NCBI GenBank assembly: GCA_963674475.2
Contig: CAXXFQ010000019.1
Coordinates: 1-64,000, forward strand
DNA length: 64,000 nucleotides
Origin: CAXXFQ01 sp963674475
GTDB taxonomy: Bacteria; Planctomycetota; Planctomycetia; Pirellulales; Thermoguttaceae
Direction: 5' to 3'
Position numbers and translations under genes: made by a program. The stretch's first letter is position 1; the number at the start of each line of letters is the position of its first letter. The notes below the pieces were generated by a model. That model saw only the letters and a program-made list of their open reading frames with translations, had not been told where the DNA came from and did no database searches. Positions 8,794 to 17,823 of the stretch are shown here, piece after piece.

Positions 8794-10575
8794 ATGCTGC
8801 TGGTCCTCTTTGACCATCGGCCGGCGTACCTGGCGGGCGCCGCGGAGAGTGTCAGTGCGATGACACTCCCAGCCGGGCCGGGCTGCTTGGGCCAACACGT
8901 TATCGAGACGCTGACCGAACTGGCCGGCGGCTGGCAGCGGCCACCGGTAGTGGTATCCGCTGCGCCGCACGCGCCAGCGCAGGCCGAGGGTATAGCCCGC
9001 GCGGTGGCGGATGAAGTGCAAGTGGTGTCCGCCACCGAGCTGGCCGGCGTGCTGGCGGAGTGCGAGCCGAGCGACGAGGTGTGGCTGGTCGATCTGCAGC
9101 GCTGGCCGGCGGAACTGGGCCCGGCCCGGTCGGAACTGGCGGCGCGCGGCGCCTGGTCGGGGGCGTTGCACCTGGTAGCGGTGGGTCACAAGGGCGAGAA
9201 GACGCTCGAGCGCGTGGAGTTCGACCCCGAGGGACACGTCAAGCGCGTGCAGCGGTACTACGCGAACCTGCCGGCGCTCAAGTCGGCGCGGCAGGGCGTC
9301 TTTCTGACGGTGGTGCCGGCGGCGGCGGTGGTGGACCTGCGGGGCGGGACGACGCTGTCGGCGTTGCGCGCCCAGCTGGCGGACCGCGGCGTGCTCAGCC
9401 GGGATGTGCCGCTCGAGGTGGACGCCTGCGACCTGACCACGCCCAGCGGCGTAATGCAGCTCAACGAACGGCTGCTGACGCATAAAGGCACGAATGGGAG
9501 CCCGAACGGACACGCCGCTCATGGCGAGCGGATTGTCGTGGCGCCCACGGCGAAGATCGCCGCGTCGGCCCGGTTGGTCGGGCCGGTGGCGGTGCACGAT
9601 CGCGCCGAGATCGGCGACAACGTCATGTTGATCGGTCCGGCGGTGGTGGGCGCGGACGCGCGGGTGGCCACCAGCGCAACGATCGCCCAGGCGGTGATCA
9701 CCCCCGGCGTCACTATTGAGCCGCGGGCGATCGTGCGTCACCAGTTGGCACTGGGCATCTCGGCCGAGACCGACCAGCCGGGCGAGGCGACAGCGCCCGT
9801 CGCAGCGCCCCAAGCCACCGGTATGCCGGCCGGCATGGCGACGCCGGGGCCGGGTTGGCTGTCGACGCCGGCGGGATTGAACCAGCCGATGCGCCTGGGC
9901 CGGTTGGTGCAGCTGGGGATCAAGCGCGCCGCCGACGCCGCGGTGGCGCTGGTGGCACTGGCGTTGCTCGCGCCGGTGCTGGCGCTGGTGGCGCTGTTGG
10001 TGAAGCTGGACTCGCGCGGGCCGGTGCTGTTTGCGCATCGCCGCGAAGGCCTGGGCGGCAAGCCGTTTCCGTGCTGGAAATTCCGCACGATGGTGGCCAA
10101 TGCCCACCTGTTGCAGCGGCAGCTCTACGCCCAGAACGAAGTGGACGGCCCGCAGTTTGCGATGAAGCACGACCCCCGGATCACCCGGCTGGGGCGGCTG
10201 CTGCGGGCGACCAATTTGGACGAGCTGCCCCAGCTGGCGAACGTGTTGCTGGGCCACATGAGCCTGATCGGGCCGAGGCCTTCGCCGTTTCGCGAGAACC
10301 AGATTTGCGTGCCGTGGCGACGAGCGCGGTTATCGGTACGCCCGGGGATTAGCGGACTGTGGCAGGTGTGCCGATCGGAGGACCGCAGCCAAGGCGACTT
10401 CCACGAGTGGATCTACTACGACCTGACGTACGTGAAGCACTTCTCGCTGTGGCTGGACGTAAAGATCCTGGTGCTCACCGTGGTGACGCTGGGCGGTCGC
10501 AAGAGCGTGCCGATGTCGTGGCTGGTCCGGGAACCTGCCGGCGCGGGGCCTGCGGCGGGGGCTGCGTCGTCGTAG
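8794..10575 (+). CDS. Polyprenyl sugar-phosphate transferase fused to N-terminal hexapeptide module
   Basis: The ATG lies just after the kinase stop. Of 593 residues, about 1-235 form an N-terminal domain that resembles a degenerate nucleotidyltransferase. Residues 245-320 are hexapeptide beta-helix repeats (VVAPTAKIAASARL onward). From 375 to 575 is a bacterial sugar transferase domain. It starts with one hydrophobic segment (LVALALLAPVLALVALLVKL) and continues with KFRTM, DELPQLANVLLGHMSLIGPRP and RPGISGLWQV. The transferase domain moves a hexose-1-phosphate from its nucleotide onto undecaprenyl phosphate and starts repeat-unit assembly. The usual WcaJ N-terminal multi-helix region is absent and replaced by the soluble modules, which is unusual. 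Confidence 0.88.
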   Translation: MLLVLFDHRPAYLAGAAESVSAMTLPAGPGCLGQHVIETLTELAGGWQRPPVVVSAAPHAPAQAEGIARAVADEVQVVSATELAGVLAECEPSDEVWLVDLQRWPAELGPARSELAARGAWSGALHLVAVGHKGEKTLERVEFDPEGHVKRVQRYYANLPALKSARQGVFLTVVPAAAVVDLRGGTTLSALRAQLADRGVLSRDVPLEVDACDLTTPSGVMQLNERLLTHKGTNGSPNGHAAHGERIVVAPTAKIAASARLVGPVAVHDRAEIGDNVMLIGPAVVGADARVATSATIAQAVITPGVTIEPRAIVRHQLALGISAETDQPGEATAPVAAPQATGMPAGMATPGPGWLSTPAGLNQPMRLGRLVQLGIKRAADAAVALVALALLAPVLALVALLVKLDSRGPVLFAHRREGLGGKPFPCWKFRTMVANAHLLQRQLYAQNEVDGPQFAMKHDPRITRLGRLLRATNLDELPQLANVLLGHMSLIGPRPSPFRENQICVPWRRARLSVRPGISGLWQVCRSEDRSQGDFHEWIYYDLTYVKHFSLWLDVKILVLTVVTLGGRKSVPMSWLVREPAGAGPAAGAASS

Positions 10576-10721
10576 CGACCGGTCGGCGGCCGGACAGGCC
10601 GGCCCGGGCCGGGCGCGGGTCGGGCTGGTCGTACAACGGTCACGGCCGCGAGCCGCCGATACCAATCCCAGTAATCGGAGCTGGAACCAAGACACTACCC
10701 GTATAGCTGGGAGAGCCCCTG
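10576..10721. other. Gap between sugar transferase and export-protein genes
   Basis: This 146-base space is larger than most in the operon. I see GC-rich sequence and no clear hairpin or consensus promoter; transcription may simply read through. Confidence 0.3.
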
Positions 10722-10724
10722 GTG

Positions 10725-11924
10725 ATGACTGCAAGCGCGAACAGAATCGGACGCGGCCGGGGAAAGAAGATGTGGACGGTGTGGGCCGGCACGTTGGTGC
10801 TGGCTGCTTGGGCGGCGGGCTGTAGCGATCATCGCATGAGCCTGACCGACTTCGTCGACCTGCAGCACGAGCTGGACGCGGCGAAGGCTGCGGAGGCGAA
10901 CGTGCAGGCGGCGCCGCCGGCGCAGCTGGACTCGCACCTGGGTCCGTACCGGGTGGGGCCGGGGGATGTGCTGGCGGTGACGCTGACCGGCGTGGACGCG
11001 GAGACGTCGTTCGAGCCGCTCGCCGTGCGCGTGGATCGCAACGGCCGAATCGACCTGCCGGTGGTCGGCGAGGTGCACGTGGCGGATCGGGAGCTGGAGG
11101 ACGTGGAAGACGCGATCCGCGACGCCTGCGTGCCGGCGCTCATGAAGCACGCCACGGTGCACGCGACGGTCACCGAGCCGGCGCGGACGAACGTGCTGGT
11201 GCTGGGAGCGGTGCAATTGCCGGGCCTGGTGCCGCTGAACCGCACGCAATGCGACGCGTTGCACGCGATCGTGCTGGCGGGCGGCCTGGACGCCGCCTAC
11301 GCCTCGGGCCAGGCGACGCTCTGCCGGGTGCGCCATCCGGAAGACCAGACGACGCTCGACCTGACCACGCCGGCGGGACTGCGCGCGACGCTCGCCCTGC
11401 CGCCGCTGGAGCCGGGGGATATCGTGACGGTCCATGCCGCGACGCCCAACACCGTGTTTGTGGGCGGGCTGGTGAACCTGCCGCGGGCGCAGATCTATCC
11501 GCAAGGCGTGCGGATGACGGTCCTGCAGGCGTTGGCGGGCGCGAACGGGCTGCGTACCGACGTGACGCCGCGGCAGGCGACGCTGATTCGCCGGCTGCCC
11601 GACGGGCAGGACGCGCACGTGAAGCTGAATCTCGACCGCATCACGACTGGCCAGGACCCGAACCTGCTGCTGGCGGCCGGCGACATCCTCTGGGTGCCGC
11701 ACACCGCGGAGACGCGCGTGCAGGACTGGGTCAACCGCAACATCTTCTTCCGCGCGGGCGTGACCGCGACCGCGGGCGTGAACTACAACGCCCAGGCGGT
11801 GGAGTATCTCAACGGCGACGCCGAGCGGGGCGCGGGCATCAACCGCGGTAACTTGCAGGACCAGTACGACCCGTTCGGCTTCCTGTTGCGGAACCAGGCT
11901 TTGAACTCGCTCTCTTCCCAGTAG
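10725..11924 (+). CDS. Wza-type polysaccharide export lipoprotein (Poly_export and SLBB domains)
   Basis: A GTG at 10722 and an ATG at 10725 are both possible; GGGAG lies about 10 bases before the ATG, which I prefer. The product (399 residues) has a basic start, a hydrophobic segment and a lipobox ending AAGC at residue 33. Next comes a Poly_export domain (PYRVGPGDVLAVTL), then SLBB-like segments (VLVLGAVQLPGLVPL and FVGGLVNLPRAQIYP). It would form the outer-membrane channel or its periplasmic adaptor for the EPS, working with the Wzz/kinase encoded upstream. The next gene starts 11 bases after its stop. Confidence 0.9.
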   Translation: MTASANRIGRGRGKKMWTVWAGTLVLAAWAAGCSDHRMSLTDFVDLQHELDAAKAAEANVQAAPPAQLDSHLGPYRVGPGDVLAVTLTGVDAETSFEPLAVRVDRNGRIDLPVVGEVHVADRELEDVEDAIRDACVPALMKHATVHATVTEPARTNVLVLGAVQLPGLVPLNRTQCDALHAIVLAGGLDAAYASGQATLCRVRHPEDQTTLDLTTPAGLRATLALPPLEPGDIVTVHAATPNTVFVGGLVNLPRAQIYPQGVRMTVLQALAGANGLRTDVTPRQATLIRRLPDGQDAHVKLNLDRITTGQDPNLLLAAGDILWVPHTAETRVQDWVNRNIFFRAGVTATAGVNYNAQAVEYLNGDAERGAGINRGNLQDQYDPFGFLLRNQALNSLSSQ

Positions 11925-11935
11925 GCGGGGAACCG

Positions 11936-13105
11936 ATGATCCGACCGGCTGCTACGCTTCAAGAGTCCCCGATCGCCGTCGCCCAGGCTGTCGACCAGCT
12001 CCGCGCGCTGGCGCTGCGCAGCCTGGAGCGCATGTACCTGCCCGAGCAGCGGCGCTTCGCCTTTCGGCTGCGCCGCGAGAACGACCGGGACGTGCTGGAG
12101 GGCGTGAGTCCGCGGTACACCGCAATCGTGCTCCTCGGGCTGCGCGAGGAATCGCCTGCGGACGTCGAGCGCATCCTCGCCGGCGGGAGCCTCGCGGAGG
12201 TGGCGGACGCGCTGCTGGCCGACGTCGAGCGGTTTACGGACTTCGGCGAGGTCGCGCTGACGCTCTGGGCGGCGCGCCGCCTAGGCCGGCCGGCGGCGCA
12301 GCGGGCGCTGGATCGGCTGGTCGAGCTGAACCCGGTGCACGGGGCGCATCCGACCGTCGAGCTGTCGTGGGCGCTCACCGCGTTGAGCGTTCCCGGTTCG
12401 GACGTCGAGGCCCGGCTGCTGGCGCGCCAGCTGGCGGATCGGCTGCGGATTTCGTTCGTGGAAACGACGGGCCTGTTTCCGCATTGGCCTTTGGACAGCG
12501 AGGCGGGCGGCTGGCGCGCGCATGTGGCGTGCTTTGCCGACCTGGTCTATCCGACGCAGGCGCTGAGCTTCTATTACCGCGCGACGGGCGACCCGACCGC
12601 GCTGCGCACCGCGACGCAGTGTGCGAAGCAGATGTGCGCGTTGCAGGGGCCGCAGGGTCAGTGGTGGTGGCACTTCGACACGCGGACCGGCCGGGTGCTC
12701 GAGCCGTTCCCGGTGTACGCGGTGCACCAGGACGCCATGGGGCCGATGGCGCTGCTCGATCTGCAGGACGCCGGCGGGCCCGCCCACCGGACGGCGCTGC
12801 AGCGCAGCCTGGACTGGCTGCACTGGTCGCCGGAATTGGCTGGCTCGCTGATCGACACCGACGCGGACGTGATCTGGCGAAAAGTCGGCAGGCATGAGCC
12901 GGGCAAGTTGACCCGCAGCCTGCAGGCGACCCTGAGCCGGGTGCATCCGCAGTTGCGCGTCCCAGCCGTCGACACGCTGTTTCGGCCGGGCCGGGTCGAC
13001 TTCGAAACGCGACCGTACCACATGGGCTGGTTGCTGTACGCCTGGACCCCGGCGCGGGCGGGCGCGTTGCGCGCCGGCGCCAGTTGGCAGGAGGCCTCCA
13101 CGTGA
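11936..13105 (+). CDS. Alpha/alpha-barrel-like protein of EPS operon, function unknown
   Basis: I do not recognise a named family. The 389 residues read as regularly spaced amphipathic helices with Trp- and His-rich turns (QWWWHFDTRTG, YAVHQDAMGPMALLDL, RPYHMGWLLYAW). This is what one sees in six-hairpin glycosidases and terpene-cyclase-like toroids. No signal peptide is visible, so it should be cytoplasmic. It lies between the export protein and the WecG-type transferase and ends in a GTGA overlap with the latter, so it is surely part of the operon. A role in handling glycan intermediates is only an inference from position and fold type. Confidence 0.75.
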   Translation: MIRPAATLQESPIAVAQAVDQLRALALRSLERMYLPEQRRFAFRLRRENDRDVLEGVSPRYTAIVLLGLREESPADVERILAGGSLAEVADALLADVERFTDFGEVALTLWAARRLGRPAAQRALDRLVELNPVHGAHPTVELSWALTALSVPGSDVEARLLARQLADRLRISFVETTGLFPHWPLDSEAGGWRAHVACFADLVYPTQALSFYYRATGDPTALRTATQCAKQMCALQGPQGQWWWHFDTRTGRVLEPFPVYAVHQDAMGPMALLDLQDAGGPAHRTALQRSLDWLHWSPELAGSLIDTDADVIWRKVGRHEPGKLTRSLQATLSRVHPQLRVPAVDTLFRPGRVDFETRPYHMGWLLYAWTPARAGALRAGASWQEAST

Positions 13106-13914
13106 GCGAGCTAGCGTGCTGCCCGCGGAATGGCACGACGCGCGTGCTGTTCGGCATTCCCATTGAAGCGCTCACCATGGACCAGGTGCTCGATCACCTG
13201 GAAGCGAGCATCGCGGCGCGGCAGCGCGTGCTGCTGGGCGTGGTGAACGCCGCCAAGATCGTCAACATGGGGCGCAACCCGGAGCTGGATCACGCGGTGC
13301 GCAGTGCGGACCTGATCCTGGCGGACGGCATGTCGGTGGTGTGGGCGGCCAAGCTGCTGGGCCGGCCTTTGCCCGAGCGGGTGGCGGGCATCGATCTGAT
13401 GTATCGACTCCTGGAGCGCGGGCAGGCGAAGGGGCATCGTGTGTACTGCCTGGGGGCAACGGAAGAGGTGAGCCGCATCGTGGCGGAGAGAATCGCGTCG
13501 GACTATCCCGGCGTGGTGCTCGCGGGCCGGCATCATGGTTACTTCGACGGTGACGGCGAGGAAGCCGTGGCGCGCGACATCCAGGCCGCCCGGGCGGACA
13601 TCTTGTTTGTCGCGATGACCTCGCCGAAGAAGGAGCGTTTTCTCGCGCGCTGGCACGAGCTGATCGACGTGCCCATCTGTCACGGGGTGGGCGGGTCGTT
13701 CGACGTGATGGCGGGCAAGGTCCGGCGGGCGCCGGCGCTGTGGCAACGGTGGGGCATGGAATGGCTGTACCGCGTGGTGCAGGAACCGGGGCGGATGTGG
13801 CGGCGGTACCTGGTGAGCAACTGCCTGTTCATGGGCATGTTCGTGCGGGAGCTGCTGTCGCCCAAGCCGAGCCCGGTCGGCGAGCTGACCGCGGCGCCGC
13901 GGTCGCGTGCGTAA
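13102..13914 (+). CDS. WecG/TagA/CpsF family glycosyltransferase
   Basis: The GTG at 13102 overlaps the previous TGA, with AGGAGG just upstream; an earlier in-frame GTG at 13084 is less likely. The protein has the family signatures VNAAKIVNMGRNPEL, ADLILADGMSVVWAAKLLG, RVAGIDLM and CLGATEEV. It also has FVAMTSPKKERFLARW and GVGGSFDVMAGKVRRAP. These enzymes add ManNAc, ManNAcA or a related sugar to the lipid-linked acceptor as the second step. A UDP-GlcNAc 2-epimerase (37333), which makes UDP-ManNAc, is encoded in the window and could supply the donor. Confidence 0.93.
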   Translation: MSELACCPRNGTTRVLFGIPIEALTMDQVLDHLEASIAARQRVLLGVVNAAKIVNMGRNPELDHAVRSADLILADGMSVVWAAKLLGRPLPERVAGIDLMYRLLERGQAKGHRVYCLGATEEVSRIVAERIASDYPGVVLAGRHHGYFDGDGEEAVARDIQAARADILFVAMTSPKKERFLARWHELIDVPICHGVGGSFDVMAGKVRRAPALWQRWGMEWLYRVVQEPGRMWRRYLVSNCLFMGMFVRELLSPKPSPVGELTAAPRSRA

Positions 13915-13957
13915 GGGCTGTACGAATAGCGCCCGCCCCTCAGGTCACGAGCCAACC

Positions 13958-16300
13958 ATGATCGCGACGTCGCCCAGTGCCACGCCTTGTCCCACCGCGA
14001 CGCCGGCTACCCCGGCCCGGCTGCCCGTGCTGCTGGTGATCAGCAGCCTCGAGCCCGGCGGCGCCCAGCGGCAGGTCGTGCAGCTGGCGAACCACCTCGA
14101 CGCCGAGCGCTTCGAGGTGCACGTCTGCTCGCTGTCGCCGGTGACACCGCTGGCGGAGGGGCTGGCGCGGGAGCGCGTCCAGCTGCACCTCGTCGAGAAG
14201 CACAGCCGATTCGATACCAGCGTGGTGCCGCGGCTGGCGGCGCTCATGCAAGCGCAGCACATCGCGATTGCCCACGCCTTCCTGTTCGACGCCGAGATGG
14301 CGACCCGGCTGGCTGGCCGCCGGGCGCGCGTGCCGGTGGTCGTGGCGTCGGAACGCAACAGCAACTATCGCCGGCCTTGGCTGCACGCGGTGGGACAGCG
14401 ACTCACGCGCGGCCGGTTCGACGTGCTGATCGCCAACTCCTCGGCGGGCAAGGCGTTCACCGAGCGCACGCTCGGCCTGCCTCCCGAGCGGGTGGCGGTG
14501 GTACGCAACGGCGTGGACTGCGAACGGTTCTGCCCCAACGGCGTGGTGGGCGCGCGGCAGCGGCTCGGCGTACCCGCGGGCGTGCCAGTGGTCGGCATGG
14601 TGGCCATGTTCAAACGGCAGAAGAACCACGCCGACTTCTTCGCCATGGCGCACCGCATATTGCAGCGGTTCCCCGACGCGCGCTTCATCTGTGCCGGCGA
14701 GCCGTTGCGCGACAACCAGCAGGGCGCGGGCGACTATCACCGCGAAATGCTCGCCTTGCTGCAGCGGCTGGGACTGACCGAGCGCTGCCTGCTGGTGGGC
14801 GAATGGGCGGATATGCCCGCGCTGTACCGCGCGTGCGATGTCACCGTGCTCACCTCGACGCGGGAGGGTACGCCCAACGTGCTGCTCGAATCGCTGGCGT
14901 GCGGGGTGCCCGTGGTGGCGACGGACGTGGCGGACAATGCCAAGCTGATCCGTGACGGCGAGCACGGCTACATCGTGCCGGTCGGCGACGTGGACGCGCT
15001 CACCGACCGGGTGCGCACGCTGCTGACTGATCCGCCATTGCGGGCGCGGATGGGCGACGCGGGCCGGGCGCTGGTGGCGAGCGAGTATTCCAACGAGCAA
15101 CTGGCCGAGCGCACCGCGCGGGTGTACCTCGACGTCTGGCAACGCAAGCAATCGCGCCAGTCGGCTGCGTGTGCGCCGCAGCGCTCGCCACTGCGGGTGC
15201 TGATGGCCTTGCCCGATCGGCGCGTGCGGGGCGGGCCACCGTCGCATCTGTACCTGCTGCGTGACGAGCTGCGGGCAGTCGGCGCCCAGGTGCAGGGCTT
15301 CCCGTACGGAGCACGCGTGCACGACGAGGGGCCGATTCGCCGCGGGCTGGGCCGGCTGGCGGACCTGGCCGCCTTGCCGCTGCGCGTGCTGCGCTATTGG
15401 CCGGACGTCGTGCACTTGAACTCGGCGTTCGACCGCAAGGGCGTGCTGCGTGACGCGGGCTTCGTGCCGATCGCCCGACTAATGGGCCGGCGAGTCGTGG
15501 TGAAGTTTCATGGCAGCGATCTGGCGTTTCTCGAAGAGGCCCGCGGCGGGTGGCGCTGGCTGCAACGGCTGGTCGTGTGCGGGGCGAACGCGGTGGGTGT
15601 ACTCTCCGGCGACGAGCAGCAGGCCTTCCTCCGACACTTCCCGCAGGCGAGCGTCGTGCGCGTGAAGAACGCCCTCGACTTTGCCCGCTACCAGGGGACG
15701 GGCCAATTCCGCCGGCGCTTCGACATCCCCGCCGACAAACCACTGTTGCTGTTCATCGCGCGCTTCGTGCCGGCCAAGGGCATGCGCGAGGTGCTGCAGG
15801 CCCTGCCGAAGATCCTCGACAGCCACGACGTCCACCTGGCCATGGTCGGCGACGGGCCCGCCCGGGCGGAGACCGTGCGGTTCACCCGCGAGCTGGGCCT
15901 GACCGAGCACGTCACCTTCACCGGCTACGTGCCAGAGGATGACACCGTCGACGCCTACCTGGAATCCGACCTGCTGGTGTTCCCGACCTACCACCAGGAG
16001 GGGATGCCGATGGTGATCTTTCACTCGTTGGCCTGCGGGCTGCCGGTGGTCACGACGCGCATCCGGGCGGCGGCGGATTGGCTGCGCGACGGCGAACACT
16101 GCGTGTTCGTGCCGGATCGCGACGCGGATCGGCTGGCCACCGTGGTGAGCGAGCTGCTCGCGGACGCCGATCGCCGAGCACGAATGAGCGAACAGGGCCG
16201 GGCACTGGTCGAGCGGTTCGACAAGCGGGCGGTGGCGGCTGAGTTCCTCGAGCTGTACCGCTCGCTGGCGCCGGGCGCAGGAAAGCGAGGTGCGTGGTGA
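13958..16300 (+). CDS. Tandem double GT4 glycosyltransferase
   Basis: I chose the ATG at 13958; an upstream GTG at 13907 would overlap the previous gene. Two complete GT-B modules lie head to tail. The first (about 13-395) runs from VLLVISSLEPGGAQRQVVQL to TREGTPNVLLESLACGVPVV. The second (about 415-770) runs from VLMALPDRRVRGGPPSHLYLL to HQEGMPMVIFHSLACGLPVV. Each has the donor-binding E-x7-E-like region. A product of about 780 residues could add two sugars in succession. No transmembrane segment is seen. It ends in a GTGA overlap with the DUF362 gene. Confidence 0.92.
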   Translation: MIATSPSATPCPTATPATPARLPVLLVISSLEPGGAQRQVVQLANHLDAERFEVHVCSLSPVTPLAEGLARERVQLHLVEKHSRFDTSVVPRLAALMQAQHIAIAHAFLFDAEMATRLAGRRARVPVVVASERNSNYRRPWLHAVGQRLTRGRFDVLIANSSAGKAFTERTLGLPPERVAVVRNGVDCERFCPNGVVGARQRLGVPAGVPVVGMVAMFKRQKNHADFFAMAHRILQRFPDARFICAGEPLRDNQQGAGDYHREMLALLQRLGLTERCLLVGEWADMPALYRACDVTVLTSTREGTPNVLLESLACGVPVVATDVADNAKLIRDGEHGYIVPVGDVDALTDRVRTLLTDPPLRARMGDAGRALVASEYSNEQLAERTARVYLDVWQRKQSRQSAACAPQRSPLRVLMALPDRRVRGGPPSHLYLLRDELRAVGAQVQGFPYGARVHDEGPIRRGLGRLADLAALPLRVLRYWPDVVHLNSAFDRKGVLRDAGFVPIARLMGRRVVVKFHGSDLAFLEEARGGWRWLQRLVVCGANAVGVLSGDEQQAFLRHFPQASVVRVKNALDFARYQGTGQFRRRFDIPADKPLLLFIARFVPAKGMREVLQALPKILDSHDVHLAMVGDGPARAETVRFTRELGLTEHVTFTGYVPEDDTVDAYLESDLLVFPTYHQEGMPMVIFHSLACGLPVVTTRIRAAADWLRDGEHCVFVPDRDADRLATVVSELLADADRRARMSEQGRALVERFDKRAVAAEFLELYRSLAPGAGKRGAW

Positions 16301-17823
16301 TCCCCCCTCTGCTCGAGCGCAACACGGTCGCGGTGGCAGCGGGTGAGGCGCGCTATCTCGCCGAGCCGCCGTTTTGCCCGCAGCGTGCGTATCCCGAATA
16401 CCCGTTCGACGCGCAGCACGTCACGGGCCGACCCAACGCCGCGTATGAAGGCGTGCGGACGGCGCTGCACCTGCTGGGCCTGGACGGCGCGCACTTCGAC
16501 ACGCCCGCCTGGAACCCGCTGGGCGAAGTCGTATTGCCCGGGCAGACGGTCGTGCTCAAGCCGAACTTCGTCCGCGACTTCCGCGAGACCCACGCCGGCA
16601 CCGACGACTGCGTGACCACGCATGGCAGCGTGCTGCGCGCAGTAGCGGACTATGTACACGTCGCCTTGCAGGGCCGGGGCCGGCTGATCATCGCCGATGC
16701 CCCGCAGAACGACGCGGACTTCGAGCGTTTGCGCGCGCTCACCGGCCTCACCGAGCTGCAGGCGTTCTACCGCGACGCAGCGGGCTTCGACCTGGAGGTC
16801 TGCGACCTGCGGCCCGAACGCGCCCGCAAGATCGACGGCGTCATTGTCGGGCACGAGCCATTGCCGGGCGATCCGCAGGGGTACGTCCGGGTCAACCTCG
16901 GGCCGCACTCGGCGTTCACCGAGGTGAACCACCTCTGTCACCTGCTCTACGGCTCCGAATACGACACGCGCGAGATCTGCAGCCATCATCACGGCGAAAC
17001 GCACGAATACCTGATCGCGCGAACGATTCTCGCGGCTGATTGCGTGATCAGCGTGCCGAAGTTCAAGACGCACAAGAAGGTCGGCCTGACCGTCAACCTC
17101 AAGAACCTCGTCGGCATCAACGGCAACAAGAACTGGCTGCCGCACCATCGCGAGGGCACGGTCGCGCAAGGCGGCGACCAGTTCCCCACCAACGGCGCGA
17201 AACAGCGGCTCGAACGCCGAGTCGTGGCGGGGTTCAAGCGGTGGTTCGGCGCGCTGGGGCCGTTGCGGCCCGTGGTGGCGGGGCCGATCAAGGCGCTGGG
17301 CAAACGCGTCTTCGGCGACACCAACGTCGACACGGTCCGCTCGGGCAACTGGTACGGCAACGACACGACGTGGCGGATGGTGCTCGACCTGAACCGCATC
17401 CTGTACTACGCCGACGCGCAAGGCCGACTGCATCGCGAGCCGCAACGCCGGCTGTTCAGCGTGGTCGACGGCATCATCGCGGGCGAAGGCAATGGGCCAC
17501 TCGATCCCACGGCCAAGCCGACCGGCGTGATCCTGGCGGGCGGCAATCCGCTGGCAGTCGACCTGGCGTGCGCCCGGCTGATGGGCTTTGACCAGCGGCG
17601 CATCCCCATGCTGCGTCGCGGCCTGGAAAGCCATGATCTGCCGTTGGCGGCGTTTGCGGCGGCGGCGGTGCGGCTGCGGTCGAATCGGCCGGCGTTCAAT
17701 GGACTGCTCGACGCCCTCGAAGGGCCGGCGTTTGCGTTCGAGCCGCACTTCGGCTGGACGGGGCATGTCGAGCTGGCCGCACCGGCGGCGACAACCGCGG
17801 CGACAACGGTGAGCCAGCCATGA
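16297..17823 (+). CDS. DUF362 domain protein in EPS operon
   Basis: The GTG at 16297 overlaps the preceding TGA. The 508-residue protein has the DUF362 layout. It includes VVLKPNFVRD near the start, then IIADAP, DCVISVPKFKTHKKVGLTVNLKN, LVGINGNKNWLPHHREG and GNPLAVDLACARLMGFD. Some DUF362 proteins carry ferredoxin domains; this one does not. The biochemical role of DUF362 is not firmly established. The context, between glycosyltransferases and an adenylate-forming enzyme, implies modification of the glycan or its lipid carrier, but that is inference. The stop overlaps the next ATG (ATGA). Confidence 0.88.
   Translation: MIPPLLERNTVAVAAGEARYLAEPPFCPQRAYPEYPFDAQHVTGRPNAAYEGVRTALHLLGLDGAHFDTPAWNPLGEVVLPGQTVVLKPNFVRDFRETHAGTDDCVTTHGSVLRAVADYVHVALQGRGRLIIADAPQNDADFERLRALTGLTELQAFYRDAAGFDLEVCDLRPERARKIDGVIVGHEPLPGDPQGYVRVNLGPHSAFTEVNHLCHLLYGSEYDTREICSHHHGETHEYLIARTILAADCVISVPKFKTHKKVGLTVNLKNLVGINGNKNWLPHHREGTVAQGGDQFPTNGAKQRLERRVVAGFKRWFGALGPLRPVVAGPIKALGKRVFGDTNVDTVRSGNWYGNDTTWRMVLDLNRILYYADAQGRLHREPQRRLFSVVDGIIAGEGNGPLDPTAKPTGVILAGGNPLAVDLACARLMGFDQRRIPMLRRGLESHDLPLAAFAAAAVRLRSNRPAFNGLLDALEGPAFAFEPHFGWTGHVELAAPAATTAATTVSQP

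Noticed and set aside
13907..13957. Longer start for the double GT4 gene at GTG 13907
   Set aside because: It overlaps the preceding gene without a ribosome site, and the extra residues precede the conserved start without similarity to the family.
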